Of a stretch of 64,000 nucleotides of DNA, positions 34,320 to 43,615 are shown one piece after another. Source of the DNA: Meconema thalassinum (taxonomy: Eukaryota; Arthropoda; Insecta; Orthoptera; Tettigoniidae); contig OX336397.1 in the NCBI GenBank assembly GCA_946902985.2, forward strand, positions 185,074,813-185,138,812, written 5' to 3'. The position numbers and the translations under genes were made by a program. Numbering within the stretch: the first letter of the stretch is position 1; each line of letters opens with the position of its first letter. The notes beneath the pieces were generated by a model. It did not search any database, was not told the DNA's origin, and saw nothing but the letters and a program-made list of their open reading frames with translations.

Positions 34320-35760
34320 AAGGCCGTGCGTACTCCCGAACGAGTAATCGGAGAAAGTCATGTGAGGGCTCAATCGAAAAGGTTCCATCCCCTCTATCTA
34401 TAGGACAAGTCTTTTCCTTCGGCGAAAATAACGATTTTTGGTGCGCATGCTCTTCTAAGATGGCGGACGTTTCAAACGTTATGGTAGATGTCTCCATATC
34501 CCCTTCTCTACTCCCTATTCGCACCCCCCACCATTCCCTAAAATTCCAAACATATTTTCTCCAAATTTAATTAGATTTATCCCAAAAGTTGTGCCACGTT
34601 CATCTCCGTTGACCTCCCTTGGTCAGTTTCTCTTCTATTCCAGCGTTTTTTCGATTTATTTATTATTCAATATTAATTTGTTATTATTTATTGATGATCG
34701 ATGTCCAAAAATATAACGGATGTCACCCGAACGATAATTGGAGAATGTCGTGTTAGGGCTCAAACGGAAGGTCTCCGTCGCCTCTGTCCATAGGACACGT
34801 CATTTTCCATTTCAATATATTTTTAATGAAGTATTGGTTAGGTTAGGAATGATTTCCACAAAGTCACGTGATATGACACCTAGCTGCCCGAGCGGTCGAT
34901 CCAACATGGCCGCCGACTGATTGATTACTTAAATTCTTTTTATTTTATTTATTTAATATTTATTATTTTTCGTTATCGTATATTTACTATATAATTTATG
35001 ATTATTTATTATTTAATATTTATTTATAAATTTTTATTAAATATTTCTTATTGGCTATTATTATTAATTTTATTATCCATCTTGTAGGCTCGCTTTAAGC
35101 GGGTACCGGCATGTGAGGCTCGCTTTAAGTTCAACAAGTATAAACCTATCCAGTTGCTCAATCGAAAAGGCTCCATCCCCTCTATCTATAGGACAAGTCT
35201 TTTTCCCCCAAGATAAGACCTACCCCCACCTACCATTTTTGGTGCTCATGCTCTTCTAAGATGGCGGACTTTTCAAACGTTATGGTAGATGTCTCCAAAC
35301 CCCCTTCTCTACTCCCTACTCCCAGCCCCCACCTTTCCCTAAAATTCCAAACATATTTTTCCAAATTTAAATTGGTTTAACCCAAAAGTCCACCATTACT
35401 TCCACATAATTGCGCCAGTTGCATCTCCGTTGACCTCCCTTGGTCAGTTTATCTTCTTTTCCAGCTTTGTTTTTTGATTTATTTATTTTTTAAGATTTAT
35501 TTGTTATTTATTGATGATCGATTTCCAAAAATATAACGTATATCACCCGAACGATAATCGGTGAAAGTCGTGTCAGGGCTCAAACGAAAGGTCTCTGTCC
35601 CCTCTATCCATAGCACACGTCATTTTCAATTTGAATTTATTTTGATTGATTACTTTAATTATTATTTTATTTTTTATTTTTTTATTATCGTTTATTTATA
35701 TTTTGTATTTATTTATTTATTATTTAACTAGCTGAAGTACCTGTTCTTCGAACGGCTTTT
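34320..35760. repeat. Two direct copies, about 820 bp apart, of an AT-rich composite repeat
   Basis: GGTTCCATCCCCTCTATCTA followed by TAGGACAAGTCTTTT, GCTCTTCTAAGATGGCGGAC and TCAAACGTTATGGTAGATGT at 34,380-34,500 recurs at 35,168-35,300. The following CCAAAAATATAACG, TCACCCGAACGATAAT, AGGGCTCAAACG block recurs from 34,707 to 35,528. TTTAT-rich low-complexity tracts occur at 34,925-35,080 and 35,645-35,745. A segment at 35,085-35,135 (GGCATGTGAGGCTCGCTTTA) also occurs inverted near 51,990. Confidence 0.85.
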
Positions 35761-35892
35761 AGTACTTGCTGGCCTAAATCATTAATATAGATAATTACAC
35801 ATTCCTAATGTAGTTATGTTATTTCCATGTTACCAACTACATGTGTAGACTACATGCATTTTCACTCACCAAATTATTAATCAGAGGTAGGA

Positions 35893-36140
35893 AAGTGAAA
35901 ATCCTTAGCCTGCTTTCAGTCGACCGACCGGGTCAGGGAATGGAATGAATGAAATCCCCATCTAACAGCGTGGATATGAACTGTGCCGGCTGCCGAAGCC
36001 TGTCGCACTCCCCTGGGGCAATGATTAATTGAATGACGCATGAAATGAAATGATAGTGGATATTGTTGCTGGAATTAAATTGTGAGAGGGAAAACTGGAG
36101 TACTCGGAGAAAAGCCTGTTGCCTCCGCTTTGTAGGTGAG
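35893..36140 (-). repeat. 5'-truncated SINE, same family as 23,415-23,748
   Basis: Plus-strand order AGCCTGCTTTCAGTC, CCGGGTCAGGGAATGGAATG, CTGTGCCGGCTGCCGAAGCC, GGGGCAATGATTAATTGAAT and GAGAAAAGCCTGTTGCCTCC matches that element. The tRNA-like head is missing. Confidence 0.85.
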
Positions 36141-36144
36141 AAAG

Positions 36145-37150
36145 TGCGTTTAAATATTGGAAATAAATATCAGCTTCTATGTAGTAAAAGTTAAATAACC
36201 TGTCTTAAATATTGAACACCTATCGTTTAACGTCTTCATACTATATTTAACCATATACACATTATGCTAAAAATACATCAAACTTGATAGCAATTATCAT
36301 ATCCGCAATACGTAATATTGCGGAAACTACGTACCATGTCATGATAAAGAGTAACAGTAACGGAACAAACTTCAATCATCCCAAGTAATAACAAAAACAA
36401 ATTAATCACAGAAATATTTTCTAAGTTTATGGCGTGTCTTGTGCGAGATTACGCCTAGTAACTCCGAGATCGTTCATCAGCGTGCTCTTGTGGTCTATTT
36501 GCGGACTACCAAAGGAGTAGCAAACTGTGCGATACCTCAATTCTTATTTAGAACACCTCAGCTACTTTACTGCGAGTGCTAAAGGTTAAAACAGTCTTTC
36601 ACCTCCCTATAAAGGCTTCCAAAATGATTATATATTCAATTTCAGGGCCAAGCAATTACAACTCAGCAACTTTTCTGGGTTTACGCCGTCAATCGTGCGT
36701 TTTTTTTATTGGCCGCGAAAGTCAAGATACCTACTTTATTGAGATAAATTTGCCCAGTTCTGCAGTAAGATTAATATGAACACTAAATAAACTAATGTGA
36801 CAGTCGATAGTCTTCGACACATTTGTCTGTGAATTTGGGTTTCTGATCATGGTAAAAAACGACAAAAAAGCATATAAATATTGGCCAACTGAGATATTCA
36901 TTTAACGAAAACCAAATCGATAAAAAGGTTGAAAGCATATCGTGCAAATTAGAAAGCCCTATAACATTGTGAAACACCCTAAAGATCCAAATACTCACAT
37001 ACAATAACCGGCACAAAGAGTATAAAATTAGACTCAAAATCACGTCTAGTTTCGGACCCCACAAACTACCTCTATAAATAAAACAGTTCATGTAGAGACT
37101 AACATAGACTAACATCGCTCGACGTTGACCGTGTTTTATAAGACATATTT
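36145..37150. other. No gene or repeat family recognised
   Basis: AT-rich intronic sequence. Short open frames on both strands have no recognisable motif. Confidence 0.45.
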
Positions 37151-37151
37151 A

Positions 37152-37440
37152 GGTTTTACTCGCTAACCGTTGGAGCTCGTAGTGCCATCAAAAGTTTGCT
37201 ATTTCTTAGCGTTCTCTTTTCATATGAAATGGAAATATGAAAATAGTCGCCATTTTTAAATAGTGCAAAATGTCGAAATCAAAAGTAGCCTATTTGTAAG
37301 CCTGGTAAATCAGCTACGTCCATGCATAATTTCAATTAAACCGAACCAGTGGTTCTTGTGTTATTGAGTAACACAGAGACAGACAGAAAGACACACACAT
37401 CTCATTTTTAGCCCACTTTCGATTTTTGCAAAAAATGAAA
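37152..37440 (+). repeat. Partial copy of the ~390-bp dispersed family
   Basis: Contains GGTTTTACTCGCTAACCGTT, AGCTCGTAGTGCCATCAAAA, AGTCGCCATTTTTAAATAGT, GGTAAATCAGCTACGTCCAT and CCAGTGGTTCTTGTGTTATT in the same order as the copies at 39,225, 41,549, 41,947 and 42,323. It has a deletion between the first two blocks. It keeps the uninterrupted version of the site into which the LINE at 42,604 inserted. Confidence 0.85.
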
Positions 37441-37526
37441 GTAGACTTATGAGATCACTACAGGGCGAAAAAAAGTGTGTCTGTCTGTGTATGTGTGTGT
37501 GTGAGTGTGTGTACTCTGAATGTCTG

Positions 37527-39090
37527 TCCCCCCTATCAATTCGAACACGGTGAGCGCAAATTGAACGAAATTTGGTACAAAGGTAGCACTAGCAAAGGAC
37601 ACCTCAGTGTCATGTTTTATATCGCCGCCATCTTGACGGAAACGTAGTAGCGGCCACACAAATGTTCAAAGCTTAAATCAAATTACGACTAAGCTAATCA
37701 TCCGATCTCTACCAAATTTTGCAACAACATACCTTTATGGGGGCAGCATCCTTTGACCAAACTAATAGGTCATCAGCCTAATAGTTTGCGGATGGCGGCC
37801 ATCTTTGTGTGAAAATCGATTGCCCCTATTAATTCGAACACGGTGAAGCCGAATGGAACGAAATTTGGTACAGAGGTAGTACTAGCAAAGGGCACCCCAG
37901 TGTCATGTTTTATATCGCCGCCATCTTGACGGAAACGCAATGGCGGCCACACAAATGTTCAAAGCTTAAATCAAATTACGACTAACCTAATCATCCGATC
38001 TCTACCAAATTTTGCAACAAGATACCTTTATGGAGGGAGCATCCTTTGACAAGTCTAATAGGTCATTAGCCTAATAGTTTGCGGATGGCGGCCATCTTTG
38101 TGTCAAAATCGATTACCCCTATTAATTCGAACACGGTGAAACCGAATGGAATGAAATTTGGTACAGAGGTAGCACTAGCAAAGGGCAACTCAGTGTCATG
38201 TTTTATATCACCGCCATCTTGACAGAAACGTAATGGCGGCCACACAAATGTTCAAAGCTTAAATCAAATTACGTCTAACCTAATCATCCGATCTCTACCA
38301 AATTTTGCAACAACATACCATTATGGAGGGAGCATCCTTTGACCAAACTAATAGGTCATTAGCCTAATATTTTATGGATGGCGGCCATCTTTGTGTGAAA
38401 ATCGATTCCCCCTATTAATTCGAACACGGTGAAACCGAATGGAACGAAATTTGGTACAGAGGTAGCACTAGAAAAGGCCACCTCAATGTCATGTTTTATA
38501 TCACCGCCATCTTGACGGAAACGTAATCGCGGCCACCCAAATGTTAAAGGCTAAAATGTAATTACGACCAACCTAATAATCTAGGCTCTACCAAATTTTG
38601 CAACAACAAATCTTTATGTGGGAAGCATATTCTGACCAAACTGCTAGATCATCAGCCCAATAGTTTGCAGATGGTGGCCAAATTTGTGTGCAAATCGATT
38701 CCCCCTATCAATTCAAACACGGTGAAACCGAATTGAACGAAATTTGGTACAGAGGTAGCACTAGCAAAAGGCACCTCAGTGTCATGTTTTATATCGCCGC
38801 CATCTTGACGGAAACGGAATGACGGCCACCCAAATGTTAAAAGCTTAAATCAAATTTCGACCATCCTAATAATTTGATCTCTACCGGTTTTTTCAACAAC
38901 ATGCCTTTTTGTGGAAAGCATCTTATGACTAACTACAAGGTCATCAGCCCAATAGTTTGCAAATAGCGGCCATGTATGTGTGCAAATCCATTCCCCAGAT
39001 CAACTCAAACACGGTGAAACCGAATTGAATGATTTTTTTTATAGAGGTAGCACTAGCAAAGGGCACCTCATATTCATGTTTAATATCCCT
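37527..39090 (+). repeat. 293-bp satellite, about 5.3 tandem copies
   Basis: TCGAACACGG (later TCAAACACGG) marks units at 37,541, 37,834, 38,127, 38,420, 38,713 and 39,005, spaced 293, 293, 293, 293 and 292 bp. Each unit contains GAACGAAATTTGGTACAGAG, GTAGCACTAGCAAAGG, a GCCGCCATCTTGACGGAAAC block, AATTTTGCAACAACATACC and GGATGGCGGCCATC. Divergence increases towards the right end. A CA/GT-rich tract at 37,480-37,515 sits at the left boundary. Confidence 0.95.
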
Positions 39091-39224
39091 ATAGCACGTT
39101 GTATTTCAACAAGCTACTACAACCAACATTCAATTATACTCCTTGAAAAGGACAAAGAGTTATAACAATACCCATGCATTTAGGAGAAAGTAGGCTATAT
39201 GTTCTTTACTGAACATCTTGTTAT

Positions 39225-39600
39225 ACATAATTATGATGGAAATATGAAATTTTGAAACCACAGGGTGTAGTAACGTCACAAATGTGGGTTTTACTCGCTA
39301 ACCGTTGGAGATATACGAAAATTGATAAGGACCTTTCGGATAGAAAAGTATATTTTAAAGCTCGTAGTGCCATCAAAGGTTTGCTATTTCTTAGCGTTCT
39401 CTTTTTATTTGAAATGGAAATATGAAAATAGTCGCCTTTTTTAAATAGTGCAAAATATCGAAATCAAAAGTAGCCTTTATGTAAGCCTGGTAAATCAGCT
39501 ACGTCCATGCAAAATTTCATTTAAACCGAACCAGTGGTTCTTGTGTTATTGAGTAACACACAGACAGAAAGACACACACCATCTCATTTTTAGCCTATTT
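39225..39600 (+). repeat. Copy of the ~390-bp dispersed family
   Basis: Begins near TATGATGGAAATATGAAATT and runs through the GTCACAAATGTGGGTTTTAC, CTCGTAGTGCCATCAAAG and GAGTAACACACAGACAGAAA blocks, ending in CACCATCTCATTTTTAGCC. No coding capacity. Confidence 0.9.
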
Positions 39601-39604
39601 TCAA

Positions 39605-41172
39605 ATTTGAAAAAATATGCTTATGAGATCACCTTTTGTCCGTGTGTGTGTGTGTGTGTGTGTGTATGAGAGAGAGGTGTGTGTGTGTCCCCCCTAATAA
39701 AATTTAAACGGCTGGAGCGATTTCAATGAAACTCGGTAAGTTCATAGCACTATTTCGGGCGACCCCGACCGTGCCCTTCAAATTTTGTTACGTCTCACCA
39801 ATCCAACATGGCGATGTGCGAAATATTTCACCACAATTCAATATCTCCGAAACTATTCCCGATATCACCCTGGAATTTATTACGGTGATAAAGGAAACTA
39901 CTAGAAGTTCACGTATGTAACTATTGAAAAACTGGTGTCTACAAAACCAACATGGCGGCCACGCGAATTTGCAACTTTTAAATAGACGTTTCTCGCGATT
40001 TAACCAACCAAACGCAATGAAACTTGGTACAGGATGCGTTTATGCACATTGCAATGCACCGACATCTAACTTGGTTCAATTGTTTACATAACCACAAGAT
40101 GGCGGATGTGCGAAATATTTCTCCGGCATTCTATCTCTCTGAAACTATTTGCGGTATCACCCTGAAATTTCGTACAGAGATAAAGGGCACTACTGGAAGT
40201 ACATCTATAAGACTTTCAAAGAGCGGTTAACTACAAAACGAACATGGTGGCCAAGCGAATTTGAAAATTTTAAATAGACCTTTCTCGCGATTTAATGTTC
40301 CAAACGCTATGAAATCTGGTACAGGAAATGATTATACACATTGTAGTGCACTGGTATCTAATTTAGTTCAATTGTATACATAACCTCAAATGGCGGCTGT
40401 GCGAATTTCGAAAATTAAGTTTTTATTTATTGTGTCGTAATCATGCGATCGAAGTGAAAGTTTGAATAATAAACCTACGCAATAATTTTCCTTTAATGGT
40501 ACATGACTCTATAGCCTATACATTTAACAATCCAACATGGCGAACATCCGAAATATTTAGACGGCTCTGAATATCTACGAATCTATTATAGCAATCAAAC
40601 TGAATTTTTTATGTTCATAGGGGCTATGAACTTAAGTTCGCCTATAGGACTTTAAATAACCTGGTGATCACAAATCCAACATGGCGGCGACGCGAAGTTT
40701 AAATATTCTCATGAATGTTTCTCGCAATTTAACCATCCGAGTGCAGTGAAACTTAGTACAGTAAATCCTTATACGATGGTTGGTTCTTAAGTTTAGGGGC
40801 TGCGACAACCCCGTCCTTATACGAATGTTAATCCACTGGCATCTAATTTATTTCAATTGTTTCCATAACCACAAGATGGCAGCTGTGCGAAATTTTAATA
40901 TCTCCTTGTTACTTCTTGTGTCCTAATCATGCGATTGAAGTTTGAATGCTACACGTACACAATAATCTTCATATAACAGTACATAACTTTAGGACCTACA
41001 TATATAAAATCCAACATGGCGACCATCCGAAATATTTAGTCGGTTCTCAATATCAACGAATCTATTACAGCAATCAAACTGAAATTTTGTATGTTGATAG
41101 AGGCAGTTAACATAAGTAGGATATATGAAAATAGGCTGTATAGTTCTTCACGGAACTACTTGTTATATATTG
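39605..41172 (+). repeat. GT-rich-headed composite element, copy 1
   Basis: Starts at TATGAGATCACCTTTTGTCC followed by a (TG)n tract and GATTTCAATGAAACTCGGTAA, and ends at GAACTACTTGTTATATATTG. Inside are about four diverged modules of roughly 280 bp. Each opens with a CGCGATTTAA-type block and an AATGAAACTTGGTACAG motif, then CCACAAGATGGCGG and CGAAATATTTC. A second copy is at 46,806-47,910 and an inverted one at 60,400-62,360. No transposase is seen. Confidence 0.85.
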
Positions 41173-41190
41173 GTATGATAGAAATATAAA

Positions 41191-41548
41191 CCGACAGTCG
41201 TGGCTACGCTGGCTAACGCGCGGCATTAGGTCATGGGGCCAAACTCTCGCTGACTCAGTAGACGCGGGGGTTCGAGCCGCACCGTCGGCCGTCCTTGAAA
41301 TGGTTTTCCGTGGTTTCCCATTTTCAACACCAGGCAAATGCTGGGACGGTACCTTCTGACAGGCCACGGCCGTTTCCTTCCACAGTTTCATTCACCATCA
41401 TTCATTTCATCTCTCATTAACTCCTCTCACGAGGTTGGCGTCAGGAAGGGCATCAGGCCGTAAAAACCACCTACACAAAGACTTCCATCGCATCTCATCC
41501 CCGACCCCGTTGGAAAACGGGAATAATAAGGGGTAGACATACATACAG
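41191..41548 (+). repeat. tRNA-derived SINE with 17-bp flanking repeat
   Basis: A-box-like GTGGCTACGCTGGCTAACGC and B-box-like GGGGGTTCGAGCCGCACC are at the head. The body has TTTTCCGTGGTTTCCCATTT, CACCAGGCAAATGCTGG and GGCCACGGCCGTTTCCTTCC, and the 3' end has CCCCGTTGGAAAACGGG hairpin-like sequence and AATAATAAGG. TATGATAGAAATATAAA (41,174-41,190) and TATGATGGAAATATAAA (41,549-41,565) flank it. They look like a target duplication, although the right one is also the normal start of the neighbouring ~390-bp repeat. Confidence 0.88.
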
Positions 41549-42603
41549 TATGATGGAAATATAAAATTTTGAAACCAAAGGGTGTAGTGACGTCACAAAT
41601 GTAGGTTTTACTCGCTAACCGTTGGAGATACACGAAAATTGATAAGGACCTTTCGGATAGAAAAGTTAATTTTAAAGCTCGTAGTGCCATCAAAAGTTTG
41701 CTATATCTTAGCGTTCTCTTTTTATTTGAAATGGAAATATGAAAATAGTCGCCATTTTTAAATAGTGCAAAATATCGAAATCAAAAGTAGCCGATATGTA
41801 AGCCTGGTAAATCCGCTACGCCCATGCAAAATTTCATTTAAATCGAACCAGTGGTTCTTGTGTTATTGAGTAACACACAGACAGACAGACAGACAGAAAG
41901 ACAGACAGACACAAAGACACACACCATCTCATTTTCATATATTAGTATGATGGAAATATGCAATTTTGAAACCAAAGGGTGTAGTGACGTCACAAATGTG
42001 GGTTTTACTCGCTAACCGTTGGAGATACACGAAAATTGATAAGGACCCATCGGATAGAAAAGTAAATTTTAAAGCTCGTAGTGCCATCAAAAGTTTACTA
42101 TTTCTTAGCGTTCTCTTTTTATTTGAAAGGGAATTATGAAAATAGTCGCTATTTTTAAATAGTGCAAAATATCGAAATCAAAACTAACCTATTTGTAAGC
42201 CTGGTAAATCAGCTACGTCCATGCAAAATTCGATTTAAATCGACCAGTGGTTCTTGTGTTATTGAGTAACACACAGACAGACAGACAGAAAGACACACAC
42301 CATCTCATTTTTATATATTAGTATGATGGAAATATGACATTTTGAAACTGAAGGGTGTAGTGACGTCACAAATGTGGGTTTTACTCGCTAACCGTAGGAG
42401 ATACACGAAAATTGATAAGGACCTTTCGGATAGAAAATTAAATATTAAAGCTCGTAGTCCAATCAAAAGTTTGCTATATCTTAGCGTTCTCATTTTATTT
42501 GAAATGGAAATATGAAAATAGTCGCCATTTTTAATAGTGCAAAATATCGAAATCAAAAGTAACCTATATGTAAGCATAGTAAATCAGCTACGTCCATGCA
42601 TAA
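41549..42603 (+). repeat. Tandem run of the ~390-bp family, third unit interrupted by the intact LINE
   Basis: Units start with TATGATGGAAATAT at 41,549, 41,947 and 42,323. The third is cut after TACGTCCATGCATAA at 42,603 and its remaining part (TTTCAATTAAACCGAACCAG onward) resumes at about 46,711-46,805, beyond the LINE. CAGACAGACAGA microsatellites lie inside each unit. Confidence 0.92.
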
Positions 42604-42748
42604 GATGGCGGCTGGCATAGGAAGCCTGTAGGAGTGCTCCGCTTTATCCCGCGCAAACCGCAGTTTTTAACCGCAATTTCCGGCCCGAAAGTGAGTGACC
42701 AAGTAACATAGTGTGTGAAGTACGTGCCTGAACATTTTCTACATCATT

Positions 42749-43456
42749 ATGTCAATACAAAAGGTGAACAAACGTGTAAATGTTGTTGAGGCAACGATGG
42801 CAGACTTTGAAGCACGCCTTCAGTTGTTGAACAGTGCTGCCAACCCGGGTCAAGACTCCCTAGAGTCGCTTACTCGTGATTTTCGCGAGTTCCGAAGCAC
42901 TGTCACCTCCGAACTCGCTGTGCTTAAAGAAGAACTGAGCAAGCTGGAGAGGAGACTTGACCACCACGAGGAGCTGCTGGACGAAGGAGAGCAATACAGC
43001 CGGAGAAACTGCCTTCTCATCCACGGGATCGTCGAGGACCCTGAGGAAGATGTGTACGAGAAGGTGAGGGACACAATCAAGACGAAGTTGAACGTGGACC
43101 TCCCTATGGAGAGCCTGGATAGATGTCACAGGATTGGGCGGCCGCAGCGAACAGCAGCTGAAGTGGTAGCCACTGGGAAACGCCCTATTATTATAAAATT
43201 CCTCCGCTACCACGAGCGAGATCGCATCTGGAAGTCCAAGCGCCTCCTAAAGGGAACCAAGATTCTTATTACTGAATCCCTCACAAAAACCCGGAAAACT
43301 ATCCTAAATGCAGCGAGAGACCACTTCGGACCCACCCGAGTCTGGACCCAGGACGGCCGCGTTTTAATACACCTCCCTGATGGAACTAAGAAGACCATCA
43401 CCACATTTAGGGAGCTGGAAAACGTTGAGCTAATGCGGGATATTAGAGTGAAGTGA
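42749..43456 (+). CDS. LINE ORF1 protein (coiled coil + RRM-like + C-terminal domain), intact, 235 aa
   Basis: Nucleic-acid-binding chaperone of the LINE ribonucleoprotein. The ATG at 42,749 is the first in frame. Residues about 1-85 are heptad-rich (ELAVLKEELSKLERRLDHHE), predicting a coiled coil for oligomerisation. Residues about 88-150 form the RRM-like domain (EQYSRRNCLLIHGIVED, then DRCHRIGRP). Residues about 155-235 form a basic C-terminal domain (RPIIIKFLRYHERDRIWKSK). That is the usual order for CR1/L2/Jockey and L1-type ORF1 proteins. It ends at TGA 43,454, 159 nt before ORF2. There are no frameshifts. High GC and codon use unlike the AT-rich surroundings fit a recent arrival. Confidence 0.93.
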   Translation: MSIQKVNKRVNVVEATMADFEARLQLLNSAANPGQDSLESLTRDFREFRSTVTSELAVLKEELSKLERRLDHHEELLDEGEQYSRRNCLLIHGIVEDPEEDVYEKVRDTIKTKLNVDLPMESLDRCHRIGRPQRTAAEVVATGKRPIIIKFLRYHERDRIWKSKRLLKGTKILITESLTKTRKTILNAARDHFGPTRVWTQDGRVLIHLPDGTKKTITTFRELENVELMRDIRVK

Positions 43457-43615
43457 AATGAACATGTGCGTAATGTTTATATTAGACAAGTTTTGTAATA
43501 AGTGTGTGTGTGTATGTGTGTGTGCGTTGGTTGCGGTCGGCAGTGTGCGGCGGGAGGTCCAGGTAGGTTTCTTCTATTTTAAGATATATCTCCCGTTACC
43601 CAGCTGAGCTATTGT

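Noticed and set aside
42850..43404. Minus-strand open frames opposite LINE ORF1
   Set aside because: Ser/Leu-rich mirror of the acidic/basic ORF1 codons; no independent support.
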